Shown here piece after piece: positions 54,790 to 62,349 of a stretch of DNA of 64,000 nt (its first letter is position 1; every line of letters starts with the position of its first letter). The notes beneath the pieces are model-generated. The model was not told the origin of the DNA. It did not search any database and worked only from the letters and a program-made list of their open reading frames with translations. This DNA is from Alphaproteobacteria bacterium. Its GTDB lineage: Bacteria; Pseudomonadota; Alphaproteobacteria; Rhodobacterales; Rhodobacteraceae. Both the position numbers and the translations under genes were made by a program. Where the stretch lies: contig JAUHXK010000009.1 in the NCBI GenBank assembly GCA_030427405.1, forward strand, positions 168,938 through 232,937, read 5' to 3'.

Positions 54790-55764
54790 ATGCGAAATCT
54801 TGTACTTCCCGCCCTTCTCTCAACCCTGCCCATCGCCGCGCTGTCTGACCCGCTTCCCAGTTGGGAGGACACCGCGACCAAGCAACAGATCGTGGCGTTC
54901 GTGGAAACCGTAACCGACCCGTCCAGCGCGGATTACGTCACCCCGGCGGCGCGTGTGGCGGTGTTTGACAATGACGGAACCTTGTGGGCCGAACAGCCTG
55001 TGTATTTCCAACTGATCTTCGCGATGGAGCGCCTGGCCGAACTGGCGGCGCAAGACCCGGACATCCTGACCTCTCCGGTGTTGGAGGCCGCCGCCAAGGG
55101 GGATCTTGCCGCCGTGGCAGAGGGCGGCCATGAGGCCCTGATCGAGGTTGTAAACGCGTCACATTCGGGGACCAGCGTGGACGATTTTCAGGCGGTGGTG
55201 TCACAGTGGCTGGACACTGCGCAACACCCCGATACCGGTCTTTCCTATGATCAGATGACCTATCAGCCGATGGTCGAATTGCTGCGATACCTGCGCGACG
55301 AGGAGTTTCGCACCTATATCGTCTCAGGCGGCGGGCTGCATTTCATGCGCACGTTCACCGAAGACGCATATGGCATTCCGCCGGAACAGATCCTGGGCAC
55401 CTATGCCGACAGCACCTATGAGATGGTCGATGGCGTGCCGACGATCACCAAGGCCCCGGGCGTAGCCTTTATCGACGACAAGGAAGGCAAGCCGATCAAC
55501 ATCGAACGCACGCTGGGGCGGCGCCCGATCATGGCCGTTGGCAACTCGGACGGCGATTACGCGATGCTGGAATGGACCACGGCTGGCGACGGCCCGCGGC
55601 TGGGCGTGCTGGTTCATCACACCGATGCCGAACGCGAATGGGCCTATGACAGGGACAGCGCGATCGGGCGGTTGGCCGATGGTCTGGACAACGGCCCCGA
55701 CATGGGCTGGGTCATCGTCGACATGGCCAATGACTGGTCGCGCGTCTTTACCGGGTCGCAATGA
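54790..55764 (+). CDS. Exported HAD-superfamily phosphatase
   Basis: 324 aa from the ATG at 54790 with GGAG 9 bp upstream. Signal peptide about residues 1-19. HAD motif I is VAVFDNDGTLW (nucleophile Asp), motif II in YIVSGGG, and the acidic motif IV in MAVGNSDGDYAML. The insertion between motif I and II is large and helical, giving the longer exported phosphoserine-phosphatase-like group. It acts on an unknown phosphomonoester in the periplasm. It is followed 23 bp later by cardiolipin synthase, so the two may be co-expressed. Confidence 0.83.
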   Translation: MRNLVLPALLSTLPIAALSDPLPSWEDTATKQQIVAFVETVTDPSSADYVTPAARVAVFDNDGTLWAEQPVYFQLIFAMERLAELAAQDPDILTSPVLEAAAKGDLAAVAEGGHEALIEVVNASHSGTSVDDFQAVVSQWLDTAQHPDTGLSYDQMTYQPMVELLRYLRDEEFRTYIVSGGGLHFMRTFTEDAYGIPPEQILGTYADSTYEMVDGVPTITKAPGVAFIDDKEGKPINIERTLGRRPIMAVGNSDGDYAMLEWTTAGDGPRLGVLVHHTDAEREWAYDRDSAIGRLADGLDNGPDMGWVIVDMANDWSRVFTGSQ

Positions 55765-55787
55765 CCCGCAGCGGGGCTGAATAGCAG

Positions 55788-57200
55788 ATGTGGACGGTCC
55801 TGGTATCCGGCCTGGTTTTCGCGCTGTATTGCACGGCCGTGGTGTTTTCCATCCGCGCCGCGCAGACCGCGCGCACCCCCCAGGGCGCGGTTGGCTGGGC
55901 CGTTTTCCTGCTGTCCGTACCTGTGCTTGGGGTGCCGCTATACCTGTTCCTGGGCCACCACCGTTTCCGCGGCTACCGCATCGCGCGACAGCAGAGCGAA
56001 CAGGTGGTCGAAGGCATCAAGACCTTTGCTGATTACTCACGCCCAGACCCCGACACGATGCAGATCAATCCGCGCCCGTTTGAACGGCTGGCGCATCTGC
56101 CTGTATCGCGGGGCAATGGCGCAGACCTGTTGATCAATGGCGATGCCACGTTCCGCGCGATATTCGAGGCAATCGACAACGCGACGCGCTATGTGCTTGT
56201 CCAGTTTTACATCATCCGGGACGATGCTTTGGGCGTCGAATTGCAGGAACGGCTGGTCGCCGCGGCCCAACGTGGCGTGCATGTGCGGTTCATGACCGAT
56301 GGGGTGGGCAGCTATGGACTGCCTACGGCCTATCTTGAAACCTTGCGGCAGGCCGGAGTGGACGTGGCCGACCCACGCCAGCAGCGGGGGCCGAATTTCC
56401 GGTTCCAGCTCAATTACCGCAACCACCGCAAGACCGTGATCATCGACGGCGAGACCGGGTTCATCGGCGGCCATAACGTAGGCATCGAATATCTGGGCCA
56501 AAGCCCGCGGTTCGGCGCCTGGCGCGACACGCATGTCCGGCTGACCGGACATATCGTGCGCCAGTTGCAACTGATCTTTACCGAAGACTGGCACTGGGCC
56601 CGCGGCGAGGATCTGATTGATCACCTGGACTGGGCCGGAAGCGAAGCCGAACAGGACATGAACGGGCTTTTGGTGGCCACCGGGCCCGGCGACGATACCG
56701 AAACCGGGGCGATGATGTTCTTTGCCGCGATCACCGAAGCGCAAGAGCGCTTGTGGATCGCGTCGCCCTATTTTGTGCCCGATATCGACATCATGGCCGC
56801 CCTTCAGAACGCCGCGCTGCGCGGGGTGGATGTCCGCATTCTTGTGCCCGATGTCATCGACCACCGCCTGCCCTGGCTGGCCGCCTTTGCCTATTTCGAC
56901 GAGATCCGCGACTGCGGCGTCCGCGTGTTCCGCTATACCGGCGGCTTCATGCATCAAAAGGTCTTTGTGGTGGACGATGCCCTGGCCGCCGTTGGCACAA
57001 CCAACCTGGACAATCGCTCATTTCGGTTGAACTTCGAAGCCATGGCGCTGTTGTTCGACCCCCGCGCCGCAGGTGCGGCCGCAGACATGCTGCAGACCGA
57101 TTTCGAGGCGAGCTATGAGCTGACCGACAGCCTTGCACAGCAACCCGCCCATATCCGCCTTGCCGCGCCCATCGCGCGCCTGTTTGCCCCCATCCTTTAG
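55788..57200 (+). CDS. cls: Cardiolipin synthase
   Basis: 470 aa, PLD superfamily. Two N-terminal membrane spans (LVFALYCTAVVFSIRAA; VGWAVFLLSVPVLGVPLYLFLGHH) then two HKD motifs: HRKTVIIDGETGFIGGHNVG and MHQKVFVVDDALAAVGTTNLDNRS. It joins two phosphatidylglycerols to form cardiolipin at the inner membrane. It follows the exported phosphatase by 23 bp. Its last codon overlaps the stop of the convergent K+ channel gene by 4 bp. Confidence 0.9.
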   Translation: MWTVLVSGLVFALYCTAVVFSIRAAQTARTPQGAVGWAVFLLSVPVLGVPLYLFLGHHRFRGYRIARQQSEQVVEGIKTFADYSRPDPDTMQINPRPFERLAHLPVSRGNGADLLINGDATFRAIFEAIDNATRYVLVQFYIIRDDALGVELQERLVAAAQRGVHVRFMTDGVGSYGLPTAYLETLRQAGVDVADPRQQRGPNFRFQLNYRNHRKTVIIDGETGFIGGHNVGIEYLGQSPRFGAWRDTHVRLTGHIVRQLQLIFTEDWHWARGEDLIDHLDWAGSEAEQDMNGLLVATGPGDDTETGAMMFFAAITEAQERLWIASPYFVPDIDIMAALQNAALRGVDVRILVPDVIDHRLPWLAAFAYFDEIRDCGVRVFRYTGGFMHQKVFVVDDALAAVGTTNLDNRSFRLNFEAMALLFDPRAAGAAADMLQTDFEASYELTDSLAQQPAHIRLAAPIARLFAPIL

Positions 57201-57631
57201 GGCAGCAACCGTTCCTGAAATACCCGCGTCATGACCGCAACCATAAAAGCCGTGGACAATCCAAATGACAGCAGCCCCGTCACCGACGCAAATGCAGCGA
57301 ATATCCGCAACCCCTCGCCCAGGACAATGTCGCCGTAACCCAGCGTGGTGAACGTCACCAACGAGAAATAAAGCGCCGAATTCCAGTCCGGCAACACGTC
57401 GCCCAGCACCCAGACAATCGCCCAGATCCAGACCTGGACAGTGTGGATGAAGATGATGAATGCCAGCGTGATACAGATCGGTCCGGCCGTTGCCAGCACT
57501 TTGCCCTTAAGCACCCATTTGTCGATCATGCGACGCAAGACCAGCGTGCACCATGTCAGCAGCATGATTTCGAGCAGGAAACATATGCCCAAATAGACGC
57601 TGCCCCAAATTATCTGTTGCGACAGCGTCAT
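57197..57631 (-). CDS. Two-transmembrane potassium channel (Ion_trans_2)
   Basis: 144 aa from the ATG at 57631 with AGGA 8 bp upstream. Selectivity filter TFTTLGYGDIVLGEG with the TxGYGD core, and two flanking spans in the second half, plus two extra N-terminal hydrophobic segments (ICFLLEIMLLTWCTLVL; AFIIFIHTVQVWIWAIVWVL). It would form a tetrameric pore without an added RCK gating domain. Its tail overlaps that of cls by 4 bp. The plus-strand ABC ATPase starts 168 bp upstream, divergently. Confidence 0.85.
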   Translation of the reverse strand: MTLSQQIIWGSVYLGICFLLEIMLLTWCTLVLRRMIDKWVLKGKVLATAGPICITLAFIIFIHTVQVWIWAIVWVLGDVLPDWNSALYFSLVTFTTLGYGDIVLGEGLRIFAAFASVTGLLSFGLSTAFMVAVMTRVFQERLLP

Positions 57632-57799
57632 GGCGTCGTCCTGTATTCCGCTAAGTGTCGCCGACAGAATGGACGCTAGTGCCACCGGGAACAACCCCGC
57701 GAACGCAGGCAACTGCGGCGAATGGCTCCGGGTCGGTCTCTGCGCTGGACAGCGGGCGCTGTCGCTGCTCAATCTGGCGCGCAGAAAGAGAAGGTCGAA

Positions 57800-58447
57800 A
57801 TGCTGCTGAAGGTTGATGATGTCCGCAAGACCTATGCCCGGACAAGACCCGTTCTGAACGGCGTATCGCTGGCGCTTGATACCGGTCAGACCCTGGCCCT
57901 GACCGGCGAAAGCGGCAGCGGTAAAAGCACATTGCTGAACCTGGTTGGCGCGCTGGATGGATTCGAGGGCGGCGAGATTACGCTGGATGGCACCAAACTG
58001 TCCGGCCTGGGCGATGCCGGGCGCGCGGTGCTGAGGCGTGACACCGTTTCGCTGGTGTTTCAGCAATTCAACCTGATCCCGTCGCTGACAGTGGCGGGGA
58101 ACCTGTCCTTTCACGCCCGCCTTGCCGGACGCGACGATCCTGCCTGGACCGCAACGCTGACGCAGCGCCTGGGCCTGGCCGACCTGTTGGAGCGTTATCC
58201 CGAAAACCTGTCCGGCGGACAGCAGCAACGCGTTGCCATCGGTCGGGCCATGGCCATGCGGCCACGCCTGTTGCTGGCGGATGAGCCGACGGGCAACCTG
58301 GATGAAACGGCCAGCGCCGTCGTGCTGGACCTGATGCTGTCGCTGGTTGCGGAAACCGGCGCGGCGCTGTTGCTGGTGACCCATTCGCAAGACATCGCCG
58401 CACGCCTGGACCGCCAGGCCCGGCTGGTGGGTGGCCGCATCGCATGA
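57800..58447 (+). CDS. ABC transporter ATP-binding protein (LolD/MacB class)
   Basis: 215 aa from the ATG at 57800 with GAAGG 7 bp upstream. Walker A GESGSGKST, signature ENLSGGQQQRVAIGRAMA, Walker B LLLADEPTGNLDE, switch His in LVTHSQDIA. The class pairs with FtsX-like permeases in lipoprotein release and peptide export. Its stop overlaps the permease start by 4 bp (ATGA). With the CrtC/AttH-like gene this makes an AttEFGH-style operon. Confidence 0.88.
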   Translation: MLLKVDDVRKTYARTRPVLNGVSLALDTGQTLALTGESGSGKSTLLNLVGALDGFEGGEITLDGTKLSGLGDAGRAVLRRDTVSLVFQQFNLIPSLTVAGNLSFHARLAGRDDPAWTATLTQRLGLADLLERYPENLSGGQQQRVAIGRAMAMRPRLLLADEPTGNLDETASAVVLDLMLSLVAETGAALLLVTHSQDIAARLDRQARLVGGRIA

Positions 58448-60858
58448 CCGGTCCCGTCCTTCAGGCCTTGCTGTCACACTGGCGCACGCATCGCTTGCAG
58501 GTCGTCACGCTGCTGGTGGGCATCGCATTGGCAACGGGCCTGTGGTCGGCCGTGCAGGCGATCAATGCCGAGGCAAGGGCCAGCTATGCCCGCGCAAGCC
58601 AGCAGCTTGGGCTGGGCCAGTTTGAAGAATTGCGCGCCCGGTCGGGGTTCATTGCGTTGTCGCGCTATGTCGATCTGCGCCGCGCGGGCTGGCAAGTTGC
58701 CGCCGTCCTCGATGGCCGCCTGTATGTCGGCAACAGGGCGGTGCGGGTGCTGGGCGTCGACATGTTGGCCTATCCAGCCCTTCCTGCACTGACCGAGACC
58801 GCCCCCGATCAGGCACCGCAGGACCCGGCCCAGATGCTGACCGCGCCGGGCCGTCTTGTGGTTGCGCCTGCCCTTGCGCGCCTGTTGCAGGATCGAGATG
58901 ACCTGCCACCCCGAATACCCTCTGATGCAATTCCGGCGGATGTGATCCTGACCGATATTGGGGTTGCCGAGGTCCTGCTGGACAGACAGGGCCAGATTTC
59001 CCGGCTGATCGTCCTGCCGCAACAACCGATCGGACGCCCCCCGTTGGACAAGATCGCGCCCGAGCTTGTGCGCCACAGCCCGGACCGGCAGGTCGATACT
59101 GCCCGCCTGGCCGACAGCTTTCACCTCAACCTGTCAGCGTTCGGGTTGCTGGCCTTCGCGGTTGGTCTGTTCATCGTGCACGGAACCGTCGGGTTGGCCT
59201 TTGCGCAACGTCGCGGAATGATCAGAACGCTGCGGGCAATGGGCGTGCCAATGCGCCGACTGGTCTGGATCACCTTGGCGGAACTGACGGCCTTCGCCCT
59301 GGCCGGTGGTCTGATCGGCCTGGTTCTGGGGTACCTGATTGCCGGTGCCCTGTTGCCGGACGTGGCAGTCACGTTGCGCGGCCTGTACGGCGCCCCGGTC
59401 GAAGGGCATCTGACCCTCCGACCGCTGTGGGCATTGACCGGAATAGGTATGGCACTGGCTGGAACGCTTGGCGCAAGTGGACACGCGCTGTGGCGGCTGT
59501 CGCGTATGCCACTGCTGTCCGGGCCGGGCTTGCGCGCCTGGGGCGGCAATGCTCGGGCCCGTTCAATGGCCGCGGCGGCTGGAGTGATCCTGATTCTGGG
59601 CGGTATTGCAAGTTTCGCGGGGACCAAGGGGTTGATCGCCGGGTTCGGGCTACTTGCCGCCATTCTGACCGGCGCCGCCTTGCTGTTGCCGCTTGTGTTG
59701 TCGTGGGTCCTGTCTGCCCTGTCCCGCCGCGCGCGCCATCCGGTCACGCAATGGGTCTGGGCGGATATGCAGGCGCAATTGCCCGGACTTTCGCTGGCGC
59801 TTATGGCGTTGCTGCTGGCGCTGGCGGCAAATATCGGCGTGGGGACCATGGTGTCCAGCTTTCGCCTCACCTTCACGGGATGGCTGGATCAGCGCCTGAC
59901 CTCAGAGCTTTACGTGACACCAACCAGCCAGGACCAAGGTGCACAGATGATGGAGTGGCTCGGGCCGCGCGCGGATGCGGTCCTGCCGATCCGAAGCACC
60001 GAACTGCCGCACCGTACCGGCCCGCTGTTTCTGTACGGGATCGTGGACGATGCCACCTATCGCAACAAATGGCCGCTGATCGCATCCGGCCCGGATGTCT
60101 GGGACCGGGTTCATGCAGGTCGCGCCGTTCTGATCAATGAACAACTTGCCCGCCGCGCCGATCTTTGGCCCGGCGACAGCCTGACCCTGTCCGGCGATCA
60201 CGACCTGCCCATCGCAGGGGTCTATTCCGACTACGGAAACCCTACCGGGCAGGCCATCGTGTCCATGCAGCGCCTCGATCAGATCGCGCCGGGAACCCCC
60301 ACGCGGCGGATCGGCGTGCGCATCGACCCGGCGCAGGCCGCCAACCTGTCGCGCGACCTGCAAGACCGGTTTGAGCTGCCCCCCGGTGCGGTCGTTCATC
60401 TGTCGACCATGAAGGCGCAATCACTGGCCATTTTCGACCAGACTTTCGTGGTGACATCGGCACTGAACGTCCTGACACTGGGGGTTGCAGGATTTGCGAT
60501 CCTGACCAGCCTATTGACCTTGTGGACCCAGCGCCTGCCACAGGTTGCGCCGCTTTGGGGGCTGGGCCTGACCCGTTCACATATCGCGGGGCTTGAGGTG
60601 CTGCGCTCGGTCCTGCTGGCGACGTTGACGGCTGCGCTGGCGCTGCCGTTGGGGTTGGTTCTGGCGTGGCTTTTGCTGAACGTGATAAATGTACGCGCCT
60701 TCGGTTGGAGCATTCCGATGACCGTTTTCCCAGCCGATTGGCTGCGCCTGCTGGTGTTGACAGTCCTTGCTGCAGGCGCGGCTGCGGCTATTCCGGCCTG
60801 GCGGCTGCGCCGCCTTCCGCCCGCCGACCTGCTGAGAGTTTTTGCCAGTGAACGTTAA
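58444..60858 (+). CDS. ABC transporter permease, FtsX-like, double-size
   Basis: 804 aa with about ten predicted membrane spans in two sets and two large periplasmic domains (residues about 40-210 and 490-640). FtsX-type C-terminal unit: VTSALNVLTLGVAGFAILTSLLTLW and ending LRRLPPADLL. The long form with two FtsX halves resembles permeases of the AttFG/DevC group rather than LolC/LolE pairs. It is coupled upstream to the ATPase, and its 3' end overlaps the downstream gene. Role: probably export of a peptide or lipid, not proven. Confidence 0.82.
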   Translation: MTGPVLQALLSHWRTHRLQVVTLLVGIALATGLWSAVQAINAEARASYARASQQLGLGQFEELRARSGFIALSRYVDLRRAGWQVAAVLDGRLYVGNRAVRVLGVDMLAYPALPALTETAPDQAPQDPAQMLTAPGRLVVAPALARLLQDRDDLPPRIPSDAIPADVILTDIGVAEVLLDRQGQISRLIVLPQQPIGRPPLDKIAPELVRHSPDRQVDTARLADSFHLNLSAFGLLAFAVGLFIVHGTVGLAFAQRRGMIRTLRAMGVPMRRLVWITLAELTAFALAGGLIGLVLGYLIAGALLPDVAVTLRGLYGAPVEGHLTLRPLWALTGIGMALAGTLGASGHALWRLSRMPLLSGPGLRAWGGNARARSMAAAAGVILILGGIASFAGTKGLIAGFGLLAAILTGAALLLPLVLSWVLSALSRRARHPVTQWVWADMQAQLPGLSLALMALLLALAANIGVGTMVSSFRLTFTGWLDQRLTSELYVTPTSQDQGAQMMEWLGPRADAVLPIRSTELPHRTGPLFLYGIVDDATYRNKWPLIASGPDVWDRVHAGRAVLINEQLARRADLWPGDSLTLSGDHDLPIAGVYSDYGNPTGQAIVSMQRLDQIAPGTPTRRIGVRIDPAQAANLSRDLQDRFELPPGAVVHLSTMKAQSLAIFDQTFVVTSALNVLTLGVAGFAILTSLLTLWTQRLPQVAPLWGLGLTRSHIAGLEVLRSVLLATLTAALALPLGLVLAWLLLNVINVRAFGWSIPMTVFPADWLRLLVLTVLAAGAAAAIPAWRLRRLPPADLLRVFASER

Positions 60859-61882
60859 AGCACTCGTAATATTCCTTGTCCTGCCCCTGACCGCCTTGGC
60901 ACAGGGTTATGCCGGGCTGGGTGGCGATGCCACGGGGTTTGAACGCCCGCGCCCCGGTTACCAGTTCCAGTTCCCGCGCGATCACGGGGCGCATCCGCAG
61001 TTTCGCATCGAATGGTGGTACCTGACGGCCAATCTTACCGGAGCGGACGGGCGCGATTACGGGGTTCAGTGGACATTGTTCCGATCGGCGCTGAAACCGT
61101 CCGACCAGGCAGGATGGCAATCGCCTCAGATCTGGATGGGACATGCGGCGCTGACCACGCCCGACCGGCATTTCTTTGCTGAACGCCTGTCTCGCGGCGG
61201 GACGGGTCAGGCCGGGGTTACCGCACAGCCTTTCGAGGCCTGGATCGACGAATGGCACATGCGGGGCGCCGATACTGATGCGCTGACCCTGGCCGCCAGC
61301 GCCGAGAACTTTGCCTATCGCCTGAACCTGACGGCAACGGGGCCATTGGTCTTTCATGGCGACAGGGGCTATTCGGTGAAATCCGCCGATGGGCAGGCCA
61401 GCTATTACTACTCGCAACCGGCCTATTCCGTTCAGGGCGTGCTGTCCCTGCCCCAGGGCGACGTCGCCGTGACCGGACAGGGATGGCTGGACCGGGAATG
61501 GTCGTCACAGCCGCTGGCCGCGGATCAAAGCGGATGGGACTGGTTCTCGCTCAGCCTTGAGGATGGCGACAAGCTGATGGCGTTTCGGCTGCGCGGCGCG
61601 CGGGGCGATTTCACCTCGGCCACCTGGATCGAACCAGATGGCCAGAGCACTGCACTGAACGATGGTGCTGTCAGCTTTACACCGCTGCAAACCGCATCGG
61701 TGGCCACCCGCGACATTCCGGTACGCTGGCGGGTGGAGATACCCGACCGTGCGCTCGATATCGAGGTTCAGGCCCTAATGCCCGACGCCTGGATGGGCAC
61801 GCGGTTTGAATATTGGGAAGGCCCGGTGACAGTGACAGGCAGCCACGCAGGGCGCGGCTACCTTGAGATGACAGGCTACTAG
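60848..61882 (+). CDS. Lipocalin-like CrtC/AttH family exported protein
   Basis: 344 aa from a GTG at 60848, which overlaps the permease stop (60858) in another frame; a TTG at 60842 is also open. Signal peptide (VKALVIFLVLPLTALAQ). The body is the CrtC/AttH beta-rich domain: YQFQFPRDHGAHPQFRIEWWYLTANL, GYSVKSADGQASYYYSQPAY, WLDREWSSQPL and WDWFSLSLEDGDKLMAFRL. CrtC is a carotenoid hydratase; AttH proteins are named for an ABC locus. In context this is the exported partner of the ABC system just upstream. A hydratase role would need a carotenoid gene cluster, which is not seen. Confidence 0.8.
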   Translation: MNVKALVIFLVLPLTALAQGYAGLGGDATGFERPRPGYQFQFPRDHGAHPQFRIEWWYLTANLTGADGRDYGVQWTLFRSALKPSDQAGWQSPQIWMGHAALTTPDRHFFAERLSRGGTGQAGVTAQPFEAWIDEWHMRGADTDALTLAASAENFAYRLNLTATGPLVFHGDRGYSVKSADGQASYYYSQPAYSVQGVLSLPQGDVAVTGQGWLDREWSSQPLAADQSGWDWFSLSLEDGDKLMAFRLRGARGDFTSATWIEPDGQSTALNDGAVSFTPLQTASVATRDIPVRWRVEIPDRALDIEVQALMPDAWMGTRFEYWEGPVTVTGSHAGRGYLEMTGY

Positions 61883-61917
61883 GCACAGGCTGCGGCCATC
61901 ACGGCCCAGCCCGACCC

Positions 61918-62349
61918 CTAGCGGACGACGTAGACCGAAACCGTTGAATGGCGCACAACCCGCGCGGCATTCGGACCCAGCAGATAGTCCTTGAAATCGG
62001 GTTTATGTGCGCCGATCACGATCAGGTCCGATCCCGCGCCCTCGGCCGTTTTCAGGATCTCCTGATATGCGGTCCCGGTGGCAACCACGTGGCGGACCTT
62101 TTCATTGCGGTCCTTGCCCAGCGTTGCGACGCACATCTCGGCCAGCTTTTGCTGGGCCTCTTCCAGCGCCTTTTCGTGAAAGCCCGACTGGAAAAAGCCG
62201 GAAACCCAGCTTTCCCCGAAATCTGGCAAGACCGTCACCACATCCAGTTGCGCATTCTCAAGGTCGGCCAGCTTGGCCGCTTTTTCCAACACGGGAACGT
62301 CGATTTCGCCATTGCTGATATCCACGGCACAAAGAACAGAACGTGTCAT
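61918..62349 (-). CDS. Universal stress protein (UspA family), TRAP-associated
   Basis: 143 aa. UspA alpha/beta fold with the nucleotide-binding tail DLIVIGAHKPDFKDYLLGPNAARVVRHS, an altered form of the G-2x-G-9x-G-S/T ATP motif, so ATP binding is plausible but not certain. Its ATG overlaps the stop of the TRAP permease (ATGA). Halomonas TeaD, a UspA protein beside the ectoine TRAP system, regulates its transporter; a similar role is likely here by position. Confidence 0.85.
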   Translation of the reverse strand: MTRSVLCAVDISNGEIDVPVLEKAAKLADLENAQLDVVTVLPDFGESWVSGFFQSGFHEKALEEAQQKLAEMCVATLGKDRNEKVRHVVATGTAYQEILKTAEGAGSDLIVIGAHKPDFKDYLLGPNAARVVRHSTVSVYVVR

